This document shows, piece after piece, positions 23,137-34,839 of a DNA stretch of 64,000 nucleotides. Each line of letters begins with the position of its first letter. The stretch's first letter is position 1. A program made the position numbers and the translations under genes. Source of the stretch: Wyeomyia smithii (taxonomy: Eukaryota; Arthropoda; Insecta; Diptera; Culicidae); NCBI RefSeq assembly GCF_029784165.1, contig NC_073695.1, positions 8,292,820-8,356,819 of the forward strand, written 5' to 3'. The notes beneath the pieces were generated by a model. The model was not told the origin of the DNA, searched no databases, and was given only the letters and a program-made list of their open reading frames with translations.

Positions 23137-23879
23137 AAATTCGAAAAAAAAAAACTAATTTTTTGGAAAGTCTTTTAGCTCGACATCTGGTGTTGTCTAG
23201 AAAAATTGAAAAAAAAAAACTCATTTCTAGGAAAATCTTTTAGCTTGAAAACTTGCTGACTTCTGGAAAGTCGATTCTTCAAAGAATTTCTAAGAGATAG
23301 CGCCAGATCTCGACGATTCATGCATTTCTAAGACATATCCAATGAAAAATCGTTTTCGGAAATACCATCAATTTGTTCATCGGTCAAAAAAGTACAACTT
23401 TGACAGCTTTGAGGTATGACTTTCGGAAGTCCGATTACAAAGGCTATGTTAATCCTCAAGATCAGAAACTTGTAACTCAGAATCTGTTGCTGGATTGGTT
23501 TTTACAAATTCTACGGATAGAAACAATTCTCTTCTCCAATGTTTCTCCCTGTCATACTCTAGCTTTTTAGTGCTTGGCTTTCTTTCTAGAAAGAAACTTG
23601 AAGGAAGGCGAGAAGGAAGGTCGCCTGCTTATTTCGCTACCATACGGCCGTCGATGTTCTCTCATGGGAATCAAGGTGTCTAGTATCAGAAGTTCATTCT
23701 GGTGCAGGAATATCAAGAAAAAATCCTTTTTCAGATTACATAACAAAAGGCTGCTATGGTTGTATGTCTAACAGACATTGTCTATATGGTGGAATTTTGG
23801 AAACTGGTTTTTAGAAAAAGTCTGCTGCACGATTGAGCTGGAATGGAGAGTTTTTTCGTGAAGAAAAACTTTAATACAC

Positions 23880-24680
23880 CAAAGTCGCTTTTTACGCGGG
23901 GGATACGTGCCGCGTAGAAAAAAGCGCGTAAATTCGGGGTCCGCGTAAAAAACCTCGTGAATTCCGGAATCCGCATGAAAAATATCTAAATTCAGGAATC
24001 CGCGTAAAAAAAGCCGCGTAAATTCCTTAATTCGCGTAAAAAACGCGTAAATTCAGGAATCCGCGTAAAAAAATCGCGTACATTCAAGAATCCGCGTAAA
24101 TTCCAGAATTCGCGTAAAAAACCGCGTAAAAAACGCGAAAAAATGCGTAAATTCCGGGATCCACGTAAATAAAAATAAACCGCGTAATTTCCGAATTCGC
24201 GTAAAAAACCGCGTAAATTCCGGAATTCGCATAAAAAAGCCGCATAAATTCCAGAATCTGCGTAAACTAACTGAGTGAATTCCGGAATCCGCGTAAAAAA
24301 AGCCTCGTAAATTCCGGAATTCGCGTAAAAAAACCGCATAAATTCCGAAATCCGCGTAAATTCCGGGGTCCTCGTGAAAAAAACCGCGTAAATTCCGAAT
24401 TTGCGTAAAAAAATTGCGTAAATTCCGGAATCCGCGTATAAAAATTCGTAAATTTAGAAATCCGCGTAAAAAACCACGTAAATTCCGGAATTCGCGTAAA
24501 TTCCGGAATCCGCGTAAAAAGGCGTAAATTTAGGACGCCGCGTAAATTCCGGGATTCGCGTAATTTTCGGAATCCGCGTGAAAAACGCGTAAATTCAGGA
24601 ATCCGCGTAAAAAAACGCGTAAATTCCGGGATCCCCGTAAAAAAAACCGCGTAAATTACGAATTCGCGTAAAAAACATAA
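23880..24680 (+). repeat. Minisatellite array 1 (CGCGTAAATTCCGGAATC unit)
   Basis: About 800 bp of imperfect tandem copies of a ~30-bp unit made of CGCGTAAATTCCGGAATC plus CGCGTAAAAAAC. The minus strand stays open for 115 and 146 codons as repeats of RIPEFTRFFTR-like peptides, because the common unit length is about a multiple of three and lacks stops. I regard this as a compositional effect. A TTAA (23871) precedes the first unit by about 15 bp. Confidence 0.9.
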
Positions 24681-24807
24681 ATTAATCCACCTAGCGGTCA
24701 GACCCAACCTTTCTCATTCACTCTTTTATTTGTAAATATAGATTTACATGAATGCTTCAATCCAATAAATGTATATTCACTCTTTAGGTTCTAAAACATT
24801 GATGTTG

Positions 24808-25455
24808 TAATCTATACATATAAAAATGCAGTCCGGTCTGTCTGTCTGTCTGTCTGATCCATATAGGCTCGAAAACTACCGAACCGATCAACGAGAAAAT
24901 TTGTATGTAAGGGTTTTTGGTGTCGATAAAGGTTTGTATGATAGTTTGAGACCCCTCCCTCTTCTGGAAGGAAGGGGTCGCATACAAATGAAACATAAAT
25001 TTTTGCACACCTCAAGAACATGCTAAGCAAATGAAACCGAATTTGGCATCTGGATGTTTTAAAGGGTAACTAATATGTCCCTAATAGTTGGACGCCCCTC
25101 CCTTTTCTGAAAGGGAGGGGTTTCATACAAATGGAACCAAATTTGGCAGGGGAATGTTTTTAGTGGTAAAAAATGTGTCCATAATGTTTTAACACCCCTC
25201 TCTCTTTTGAAAGGGAGGGGTCCCATACAAATGAAACACAAATTTTGCACAGCTCATGAACCAATCAAGAAAATAAAACCAAATGTGGTATGTGAATGTT
25301 TTTAGAGGTAACAAATATGTCCATAATGGTTCGACGCCCCTCCCTCTTCTGGAAGCACATGTTTCTGCTGCACGAATTTCTGCACACCTTGCGAACTAAT
25401 CAACTAAATGGAACCATATTTGGCAGGTGATTGTTTTTAGTGGTAACAAATATGT
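24808..25455 (+). repeat. Helitron-like start plus ~130-bp tandem array
   Basis: Begins ATCTATACATATAAAAATG, then a (CTGT)n run and a segment containing CTCGAAAACTACCGAACCG. This layout is frequent in arthropod repeats and is suggestive of Helitron 5' ends, though I cannot show a CTRR/hairpin 3' end. It continues as 4-5 imperfect units of about 130 bp, each with CGCCCCTCCCTTTTCTGAAA-GGGAGGGGT (a short hairpin) and CATACAAATGAAAC. Confidence 0.55.
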
Positions 25456-26010
25456 TCCATAATCGACCTCAGGCAACATTTTGGATTATAAGATGGCAAC
25501 TTCCGGTTTCTGGAAAACAGCCAAAAATGGCCGATTTCCACCCAATATAATAATATCCGGATCTAGAATGATACACAGGAGCTAAACTCGACCACAGATA
25601 GCATTTTGAATTCTAAGATGGCGACTTCCGGTTTCTGAAAACAGCTGAAAATGACCAAATACCACCCAATATGAGTTTTTCTTTTACCAGCATGACGTTC
25701 AAAATCCAGAAATTGTCTCCAAATGCCATTATGAAATTCAAAATGGTGACTTCTGGTTTCTAAAAAACAGCCAAAAATTGCCGATTTCCGTCTAACATCA
25801 GTATCTCCGGATCACAGACCCAGTTTTGGAATTTGATTTGGCGACTTCCGGTTCCTGGGAAACAGCCGAAAATGATCGAATAACATCCAATATGGGTGTT
25901 CCTTTAACCAGAATGACGCTCAGAGGCTAGAAATTATCTTACTTACCATTTTGAAGTCCAAGATGGAGACTTCCGGTTTGTGAAAAACAGTCAAAAATAG
26001 CCAAATACCA
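25456..26010 (+). repeat. ~125-bp tandem array (AAGATGGCGACTTCCGG)
   Basis: Four to five imperfect units, each with the core ATTTTGAATTCTAAGATGG, CGACTTCCGGTTTCTG and AAAACAGCCAAAAATGGCCG. Related units recur at 28335-28660. Non-coding satellite-like sequence. Confidence 0.75.
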
Positions 26011-28334
26011 TTCAATCTGTTGTTCCAATTTTCCTCTCTGTCTGGGAGAAATCGTCCGTCTTGATACAAATGGAGTTCGCAATCAAGGTGCAACACGCAC
26101 TAAACACTAAGGACTCTTTGTTAATGTAAGATCGAACAAAACGCAACTCAAGATAAACTCAACGGGAGTGGGCGTCTTAAGAAATAAACACTGGGATCAT
26201 TGTGTACTTAAATCTATTGGTTATACATACAGTAGTCTAGTATAATCTGACAACTTCAGCTGACTCAAACGATCGTTGGGGGCCCCGTGATACTGCGTCT
26301 GCCGCACGCTGTCCGCTACCGTCGATTTGCTGTCGCGCCATGAACGATCGCGCCGGCAGGCTTTGCCGCTGGTGGCACTACCTCGCACAACTGCGCTGCC
26401 GCATCAGCAGTTTGTGCTCTACAGTCCTAGAGTGTCACACACAGAACCCTCAAGGCGGGAGGACTCGCGCCTGTTCACCAGCTGACAGAACCGCCACCGA
26501 ATTTGCTCGCTGGAACTTGGTGAGGTGGTCCAAGGTGTCGCCTTTCCAGCACCCTCTATACGCAAAAGTTGAATGGTGCGAAACCAGTACAAAATTGTGC
26601 GTTTTCACCGCAAAAGTTGATGTAATTTGGAACCAGTACAATGATTGCGTGTTGGGCATAACGCAATTACTGCTCTAGCGTTTTTTCAATGTATTTGGCA
26701 GCTCCTAACTACTACACTTAAACAGTTTCAACTGGTATCAAGCAGCATTGCAAAGCGAGCGAGAAGCAAAACCTTTCTCCTCCTTTCTGCTTGAGAACGA
26801 GACATATGCTACGCTTCTCAAGTCTTTTGCACACACGCTTTCGAGATACTCTTTCTTCTTCATGCATTCCCCGCAGCAAGCACGCACCCCCAGTATGAAT
26901 GACACTAACAACACTAGTATCAAGTATGTACAGCACGGGTATCTTGCTCAATTCGTAAAGCGACGAGACACGAGACCTTGCGCGTCGCAATACGAACCGA
27001 AAGAAAAGCGAAAGAGCAACCAGCAAATTGTATATGACGTGTCTAGTCTTGTCGCACCCGCACATACACGGGAATTATACGAGCGAGAGAGAAATTTCTC
27101 TCGTCGCTTGAGAAAAAAGCTGCACAGGATGAGAAATAATAATCATTCACAATTTACAAGTGATGCCATAAAAAATCAGCAACGCTTTTGTGGCTTTGTG
27201 GAATGGAGGGTATTCGGTAAAGCTACCGCTGATTACAAAATGTTGTGAACAGAATTTTGTTTCGTTATTTTTTGCAAATCATTCAATGGTACTTTCAAAT
27301 GACCAAATCCATCGAGATAAATGGATCGAGCATTATAGCTATATAAATCTAGTGAGTTCACAAGTTGCTGTTCGCTGCTTGCACTGCTCCATGAGTAGCA
27401 GTCACTAATACACTCGACGTGAGAAATATAGTGTCGATATATGATACATATTCCGATTTCAATCTGTGTCAATGTATTCGCAGTACAACTGTTGCGTTAA
27501 CCTTTTCACACATTTATTGTGCGATTTTAGTGCAAAATTTGTGCGAATCGGGAAAACACAATGCTTGTACAAGACTTGAACTTTTGCGAACTCAGTTGAT
27601 GAGTGGGAATTGATGAACCACGCTTTGGCCTGTAAATAAAAGGCCCTCTATCGAGGCGATACATTGTTAACTTAGCTTCCATGAGGTCTTCATTGTGAAG
27701 CACATGTACCTTCATGAAGGCCTTCTATGTGTGCTTGTGGGTGCGCGAACAATTTGCTTGGGCTCAGGCCCTACGAGCTGATCCTGTGACCCAAGTGATC
27801 AAAAGGGATTTAAGTTGAGCCTGTGATTTGTCTGGCATATGACTCGGTCCAAGTCCCCAAGATGATCCCGTTTTGCACCGTAATGTCGGAATCGTTCCTG
27901 GTGATCACGTGGTTGTCGTGTTGCAATATGAAGCTCTATGGGAAGCCCAAATTAGTCTTTATGGGATTATGCTTGCCCGTTTTCATGTTTTTACCTTTAA
28001 GCGGTCGATTTGTTTAATTTTACGGTGATCCTTTCTGTAGCGAGCTTGCGTAATCATCCGATTGCTGCATTCACTAAATGTGCCTTGATTCCAACGACAC
28101 TACGACCACTCTGGATCAACTATACTGAGCGACTGACTGCTCGCAATCGTGTTTGCGGCCGAGGAGTGCCCTGTGGTGCGAGAGCGGAAGCAGTTTGCTG
28201 CTTTGATTATTTTCAAGCGAGAGAATAAGCTTTTGGGCTCTAGATTGGCTGCATTCTTAGCAACCTTAAGCGTTATGTTGTGCACGGGAAAATTTGTTGC
28301 GGTATTTTTGTCGGCGTAATCTCAAAGTGTAACA
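26011..28334. other. No gene recognised
   Basis: A mixed stretch. Small frames (for example 26748-27248 plus, 26718-27065 minus) show no domain. A palindrome-like segment, GAGAGAGAAATTTCTCTC, lies near 27085-27102. It may contain unassigned repeats, since the composition is less AT-rich than the surroundings. Confidence 0.4.
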
Positions 28335-28660
28335 CTGTGTATCGCTGAAACCAGAATGATGCAATGAGCTAACAATTTACCTCAGGCACCATTTTGAATT
28401 GCTAAATGGCAACTTCTAGGAAACAGTCGAAAATGACCGAATAATACTCAATATGGATATCTCCGTAATCGAGATGATGCATAGAAACCAAACATTGGCC
28501 CTGGACACCATTTTGAATTTTAAGACTACCACTTTTAGTATCTGGAAAACAACCAAAATAACTAAATAACTCCCAATATAAGTATTTCCGAGATTGATGC
28601 GAGAAAATTTGCTGAAAATGGCCGAAATAAATATATTCAGAATTAAGGCGAAGTACAGAA
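28335..28660 (+). repeat. Second block of the ~125-bp array
   Basis: Two to three diverged units of the 25456-26010 array (CACCATTTTGAAT, AACAGTCGAAAATGACCG, CTCAATATGGATATCTCCG). Confidence 0.6.
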
Positions 28661-28899
28661 GCCAAAAGTCGAGGATGTTGTCATTTCGATAAAACCTATC
28701 ATTTTAAACGATTTGTTATTTGACTTTGATCATATCCTATGGCCGATTCGTCGTACATTTGCAGACTTTAAACACATCGCAAGGAATCAATGAATTCGGA
28801 ACGTTCAAATAGTACGATACCACATTTTAATTTTGTTAAGGCCACATATATTGATCAAAACAAGTATAGTTTTAAATAGTCTTTGATTTTTTTTTACTT

Positions 28900-30030
28900 T
28901 TTATAACTTTTGAGCCACATATCAAATTGTTATGAAGTTTGTTATTTGTAAGTTTGAGAGATGACTCGTTCGTATGACACTAGTTATGTTCAAATAAGTC
29001 ATGTAATCTTTGAGATAATAGACTTTCGTTGTTTTATTAACAATTTAATACATAACGGTTGCTTAAGTTCGATTATAATCAAATGGAATGGGAACGTATA
29101 GGGCAGGCAAACTTTGAAACCACGTGTTTAATCATAATTCATCAGTTAACCCTTAACTAGCCCACTCATCTGATAATAATATTGATCAGATCGGTTGTGT
29201 AGTTTTTGAGATAATGAAGTTTCGTGATTTTCACATTTTGGTACTTTACAGACGAAGTTACAGTCCGATTACAGTAAAATTCAATAGGGTGTTACGAGGC
29301 AGCTAGACTTATTAATTGACACTAATTTTGTGGAAATCGGGTCAGCCATCTCTGAGAAAAGTGAGTGAGTTTAAGTAGCCTTCGGAATATGTTCCTTTTC
29401 ATAGCTGGATTTCACATTTTTAAACATAACAGGCAAAGTAATAGTCCGATTGCAAAACAAATCATTAGGGTCTCATGGGGCAACTAGACCTCCCATTTAA
29501 CACTGGTTTTATGAAAATCGGTCCAGCCATCTCTGAGAAGCATGAGTGAGATTAAACAGTCTTCAGAACACGTTTCTTTTCATAACTTTTGAACCAGAAG
29601 TTCAATCTTTATGAAATTTAAAAGTTAAGGGTAGCCAGTTTTTGAGGTAGCCAGTTCATTTGAAATCAATTTTGTTCAAATCGGTTGTGTAGTTTTCGAG
29701 ATAATGATGTTTCATGATTTTTACATTTTGATACATAACCTCCAAACTAAAAATCCGATTACAATAAAATTCAATAGGGTCTTATGGGACAACAAGACCT
29801 GTCATTTGCAATTAATTTCATGAAAATCGGTCCAGCCATCTCTGAGAAAAGTGAGTGAGAATAAAAATCTGCACATACACACACATACACACACATACAC
29901 ACACACACATACATAAAGAAAATGCTCAGCTCGTCGAGCTGAGTCGAGTGATATATGCCATTCGACCCTTTGGAGCACTTTTATACTTTCGGTTTTGCAA
30001 ATGATTGCTATACCTTTCTAGGAGAAAGGC
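28900..30030 (+). repeat. ~230-bp tandem array, CA microsatellite and terminal palindrome
   Basis: At least three diverged units contain CGGTCCAGCCATCTCTGAGA (29338, 29520, 29829 areas), AATCGGTTGTGTAGTTT and GATTACAATAAAATTCAATAG. The last unit runs into (CACATA)n/(CA)n at 29875-29912, then the perfect hairpin CTCAGCTCGTCGAGCTGAG (29925-29943), and ends CCTTTCTAGGAGAAAGGC (30015-30032). The CA run, hairpin and GAAAGGC end give a defined 3' terminus, as in a mobile element. The superfamily is unknown. Confidence 0.6.
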
Positions 30031-30033
30031 AAA

Positions 30034-30335
30034 AATCGCGTAAATTCCGGAATCCGCGTAAAAAAAATCGTAAATTTAGAAATCCGCGTAAAAAAACCAC
30101 GTAAATTCCGGAATTCGCGTAAAAGACGCGTAAATTTCGGAATCCGCGCAAAAAACGCGTAAATTCGGGAATACGCGTAAAAAAAACGCGTAAATTCCGG
30201 GAATGAAGAGAAACTGAAATCCGCGCAAAACAAATACCGCAAAATTCCGGAATCCACGTAAAAAAACGCGTACATTCCAAAATCCGCGTAAAAATAGCAG
30301 CGTAAAAACCCGCGTCAAAAAACCACGTAAAAAGC
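30034..30335 (+). repeat. Minisatellite array 2, same unit as array 1
   Basis: About 300 bp of the same CGCGTAAATTCCGGAATC unit in the same orientation. Its first ~90 bp matches an internal segment of array 1 near 24440-24530, including the variant TAAATTTAGAAATCCGCG. It ends CCACGTAAAAAGCTACCTTAA. Confidence 0.9.
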
Positions 30336-32213
30336 TACCTTAATGTGCTTTCGAAGGCCAACAAAGGTGAAATGAAAATGATTTAATTTTGGCTTTGAGA
30401 TGAAACGATACCTTTCCACAGTACAAAATAGTCAAATAATCAAACAACGACCGGTAACAATGGCGGAATAATCGCCAAAAACGCATCCTAGGGCTGAAAA
30501 AAAAATAAATAAATGCTTTAGGCAAGGTCAAAAGAGCAAAAAACTCTCGAATTTAACTCAAAATGATTGAGAAACTAAAACAATGTTAAAAAGAAAATGA
30601 CCCCAACTTGCTTCAAACTAAGTGAGAATCGTTTCCCAGGGAATGAAGAAATCGCTAGTTGAAGTTCCATTTCGTACGGTTTTGTATTTAACCTTATGGC
30701 AATCGTCATGAATATCTTTCAAGATTCAGAAAAAAAATCCAAACTAGCATCGCAAAGATTTTTCCACAGTCCGTCCCTGTTCGGGCGGCATGCAAACCGA
30801 GTCGCGTACCATTTTCATCCCGATTTTCGCATCCCCCAACCCCTTCGATGCTACTATCGGTTTATGTTATACTGCTTCTGTTCGCTCCAGGTTCGCTGCC
30901 GTGAAATAAACATGATTTTATGCTTAAATGACTCGGCGGGAATCGCGTTTGCAGCCGCGAAACACCAATAAGCTCTCTATGTAGTAGCTTTACTATAGTC
31001 AGCATCCCTAGAACTCCCGAATCGAACCACTGAACATTCGGTGCAGCTCGGTGCAAACAATTACCATTGCCGGAGTCGTTCATGTAAAACTGTTGTTATT
31101 TTGGTGAACTCCTCGCTCGCTCGCTTGTTCGCTCGCTCCGCGTTCCGAACCGGATCAACTTCCGGTGATCCAAAACGATGCAATATTTTTTTACCATCCG
31201 GAGAAGCCGTACAAAAGTGAGAGACAAAAAAAATCACGTTTGCATCGGTCCACAGTTTAGCCCTTTTGTTCCAGGCACAAACTAGTTCGAACGATGCAAC
31301 TGGTTCCGGTCGGCGCTTCGATTGGACTTTGTAAGCGCCTGAAACATGGGGCGGACAAAGGCGCGCGAGAAGTTCAGACAAAAAAGCGGGTGTTTGCCCG
31401 AGAACACAGAACACCGAGAACAGAATCGGTAAAGTTTCGGGAAAGGTTTGCTGCTCTCTAGAAGCCGTTGTCATTTTGTGCCGGCCAGAATGTGCACAAA
31501 TGCAAAACGAATGGCTGTTTGTGTTGAAACGGGCAACTGTCAGCGGAAATGTTTCGAGGTTCGCTGATGCGCGGGAATGTGCGGTCGGCTGGAAGATATT
31601 TTCCGGCAGAGAATCAATTTTGAGGAAAAAATCCATTGTGATTCGCTTCTGCTTTTCTGTGTTGCCAGTGCTCTGTTATCGGACTGTTTGAAGCACACAC
31701 ACAATTAGATTAGCGGATGAAAGTAATTAGAAATACGTTTGAATGTTTGGCTCTTTTGATTAGAAAACTAAAGCAGGATTTCTTGCTGTAAATTAGAGTT
31801 TTTCTTCGAAAGAAAGGAACTCAGCAGTTTGGAGGAAAAAAATGCAGCGCAGACTGAATGAATCAATTATTTTAATCGGATCCCATTCGGCTCATATGGT
31901 TGCGATGGAGACGTCCGCAGGAAAACATTTGACTAAATTTTTCATTTCACTAATTGACCATGCACAGAATTCGACATATTGACTGGCTCTCTTGTATATA
32001 AAATTTGAATATAAAATCAGCCGCCGGTCAAAATTCCGTCATAGCGACAAGTGATGGTGCCACTGGCGGGTGCAGCAGTTTGCTTTGGATGCAGTTATTA
32101 AATTGCAAATGAAGCATTCAGTCAGTCTGTACTGTAGTACTCGAAACCATGACAGCCGGAGTAGGAAGCCAACCATTTTGGCACCGGCTCAAATCGCCCA
32201 ATCCTGCAACGTT
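30336..32213. other. Intron sequence without recognised repeats
   Basis: Less AT-rich and apparently single-copy within the window. A 191-codon minus-strand frame (31061-31636) has no recognisable domain and no splice evidence, so I do not call it a gene. Confidence 0.45.
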
Positions 32214-32578
32214 TTGAGGTAGAATACATCTCTCAGGAAGTTCGGCTACATAGGGATGTGAAATGAAAATCTAAAACCGAAAAAAGTGAAAAATATGTCC
32301 AATTTCAAATGCTAATAAATCGGTTAGTATTCGATGGATTTCCTTCGTTCTTGCAGCAATAGATTGGAAAATCTTCTAAAATTCATCCCAGATAATTGTA
32401 ATTTTATTATTCACACTATTGTACTGTTGAAAATAGTCAAGCCTTGTCAAAACAAAAAATTCGACCTCTGATTGGTCGTATGCTTGCTTCCCAAGCACGG
32501 TCGACAGGATCATATACCTTGCAATTGAAAACATGCTATTTGGCCTATATGAGAGCCTGTTTCAGCCAGAGCCGCTCA

Positions 32579-32977
32579 ACGGATCCAGAACAAGTTCCTG
32601 AAAATGATCTTGAACGTGCCCTTCGGAACCCGAACATCAGAAGTGCATCAAATAGCTAGTATCGATATGACCGAAAACATAATCTCTGCACACGCTGAAA
32701 ACACTAAAAACAATGCACTTAACTCTAGTGCTGTGCTCATTCGTGAGCTTTATTTATAAGTAGCTAGGTATATTTATTTAATAATTTAAACTCTAATGCC
32801 GAGCATTAAAATGTAAATCATGTACGTAGAAAAGGAAAAAGTAGTAACACTTATAGTACATTAAAAACATCAGAGTTGAAAAGTTGATAAAATTGATAAA
32901 ATTGAATCTCTCACAATATTCAAAAAACAAATGTTACCGTAAGAAAAATAAAGAATATTGAATCCGAAAAAAAAAAT
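32579..32977 (+). mobile_element. Jockey-clade LINE, 5'-truncated, with poly(A) and TSD
   Basis: A LINE 3' end inserted in F2 copy a. It ends in AATAAAGAATATTGAATCCG and an A run. The flanking target duplication is CCAGAGCCGCTCA (32566-32578) and CCGGAGCCGCTCA (32978-32990), 12 of 13 identical. The uninterrupted site is visible in copy b at about 53846-53859. The orientation is plus, as the insert's coding remnant and poly(A) show. Confidence 0.85.
32580..32759 (+). pseudogene. C-terminus of Jockey-type reverse transcriptase
   Basis: A 59-codon open segment without a start, ending in TAA at 32757-32759. It begins RIQNKFLKMILNVPFGTRTS, followed by EVHQIASIDMTENIISA. This is the conserved C-terminal block (RIQNKxLKMIL-x-P-x-x-TRTxE-x-H) of Jockey/Juan ORF2 proteins. 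It is 5'-truncated by incomplete reverse transcription and is not expected to be expressed. Confidence 0.85.
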
Positions 32978-33614
32978 CCGGAGCCGCTCATAATAGTTCT
33001 ACACAGCGACAACAGCAGTCGTCCCTCCTTAGCAGCAGCATTAGCCCTGTGGTTGGTCACCACGTCTCAGGAGCAGCGCGGTTTTTCTCAGCGTGTGTCG
33101 CCAGAAAACAAGCATTCTGTGTTGCATCCCAGCAATTTAAATTTGTCGCACCCGTCTAATTAACTGAATGTGAAAGTGCATGTTGTCCGTGTATCTTAAT
33201 TCCCCCAATGTTAGGGCAGCTCAAAGGTTGTAATTAGCAACCAATTTGATCCGCAACATGCTATTTTTCAAGGCAAATAAAAAAATAATTGAAGGTTAAT
33301 AATTTTCTGGCATCAACACAAGCAGAAATTCTGTGCGGGATGCAATCAAATTCTGTTGTAGTTGTCTAATTTTAACTTTATTTAGTAAACCCCCCACTGT
33401 AGGGGCAGCGCAAAGGCTGCGATCAGCATAACCGACATTGAATAATAAACTGCCCTGTTAGAACGCATTCACAAAAGCAGTTAGTTCGACTATGCAGAGC
33501 TCATATGAAGTCGATTCAATCAATCAGCATAAACTGAATTTCGTCGTCTCCCAGCAGCCAAGTTGCAACATGATGCAACACGCAACAACGAGCAAACGAA
33601 ATCGCTTGATGTTA

Positions 33615-33819
33615 AGCCTGTAGTACACTCTTTGACCGAGCGTCAAATATTTGTCTCTTTTTGACAGTTAAAAATTTGGTCAAAGATAATTATTTGTCAC
33701 TCTCCGATTTTAACATGGGGCAAACACGGGCAAACAACAACAATGATGTCAAATAAATTTGACCATTATGTCAGAAGGTCAAATATTTGACCATTAGACA
33801 AAGAGTGTACTACAGGCTT
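33615..33819. mobile_element. PIF/Harbinger-type MITE nested in F2a
   Basis: 205 bp with perfect 20-bp inverted ends: AGCCTGTAGTACACTCTTTG (33615-33634) and its reverse complement (33800-33819). The 3-bp target duplication is TTA (33612-33614, 33820-33822). The uninterrupted site GATGTTACAAACCGC survives in the paralogous repeat at 54625-54639. A TTA duplication is typical of PIF/Harbinger. Non-coding. Confidence 0.9.
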
Positions 33820-33983
33820 TACAAACCGCAATAAGATACGGGTTAAAACCGTTGCGTGTGTGAGAGCACCATTCGCTGGATACAAAAATCAAATGCGAAT
33901 TGTGGAATAATTTGTCTGAAGAACATTAGGGAATGGAACAACTGAACTGATAGGGCGTGGCCTATTTCGTAGCACCCTTCGGC

Positions 33984-34020
33984 TATAAAAGAGTGTTTCT
34001 GGGAAAACTAGCTACATTCA
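33984..34020 (+). promoter_or_regulatory. TATA-box promoter-like site in F2a
   Basis: TATAAAA at 33984-33990 is followed about 30 bp later by CATTCATTAGTCGG, then a CAGCAGCAGCAG leader (34060-34080), repeating the promoter-plus-CAGCAG layout of the F repeats. There is no downstream coding sequence. Confidence 0.35.
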
Positions 34021-34839
34021 TTAGTCGGAAGGTGAGCTAAATGGACCGTCCACAACGTTGACAGCAGCAGCAGCAGATATCAGCACTCAGCGGTAACAGA
34101 ATATAGCAGCGGGTTGCGCCTGTGGCTGCCTTCAAATTAAACAAATCACTTGCCCTGTGGTTGGTCACCACGTCTCAGGCCTCTGCCTGAGAACGAACGC
34201 CAACGCGAGCGATCGGGCGAGATTTTTGCCGTACATCAGCCGGCACTTCCTCTGATGGAAAAGTTGGATCATTTTGTTCAGAAGAATATTACTGTCGGTA
34301 ATATTACAGAGCTGCGATTGCATTATATCCGATATGGAATTGAACAATTGTTCTTTTGGGGACAAATAAAACACTTAATTTGAAGAGTTTATAGTTTTGG
34401 GTACCAGTAGCAGTATGGTAACAGCCTCAGCGGTAGGTGCAGCCGGTACTTCCATGAGGCGGATGTTATAAGGAAGTAAATGGAAGCGGCATGGCGAAAC
34501 AGTTCGGGTGTGCTTAGACGCGCGTCATTTTTCGTTGTTGATATTATTCCCCACATAAAACGAAGCGCTTTCGTACGATTGCGGCGGTATTAGCAGTAGA
34601 TGCATTTGCCAACATTTACTCCAGTAAAGCCGTGTCTAATTTTCAATGTGAAAACACCTTTCTATTGTGTTGGCCGTGCTTATTAGGCCTCTGCCAGGCT
34701 AAACTCGAAAAGCGGCGTGAACCGTTTCGCCCGGCCGTAGGTTAATGTGCAGCCGTAAGTAGAGCTGTGTAAAAGTATTCTACTTCAACCTCGCGGTCGT
34801 GGCTTTGCACACAACCCACCTGTGATTTTTTTTTTTTGT

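Larger units (their letters stand above)
32214..34788 (+). mobile_element. Palindrome-ended promoter repeat, family F2, copy a
   Basis: The left end is TTGAGGTAGAATACATCTC (32214-32232). The right end is AAGTATTCTACTTCAA (about 34773-34788), the inverse of the terminus TTGAAGTAGAATACTT seen in copy b. The first 360 bp match 53488-53857 closely: ATTGG (32471), CCCAAGCACGGTCGACAGG (32490-32508), TATATGA at the TATA position (about 32545), then GCCTGTTTCAGCC. The interior holds ~190-bp imperfect tandem units (CCCCCAATGTTAGGGCAGC, GAAGGCAAATAAAAAAATAA), one fewer than in copy b. A LINE tail (32579-32977) and a MITE (33615-33819) are nested inside. There is no transposase or other protein. Confidence 0.65.

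Noticed and set aside
23880..24680. CRISPR-like array
   Set aside because: The repeats are contiguous and imperfect with no unique spacers, and the genome is eukaryotic.
31061..31636. 191-codon minus-strand frame as a possible nested gene
   Set aside because: No recognisable domain, no splice or promoter context, and it lies in ordinary intron sequence; length alone is not enough.
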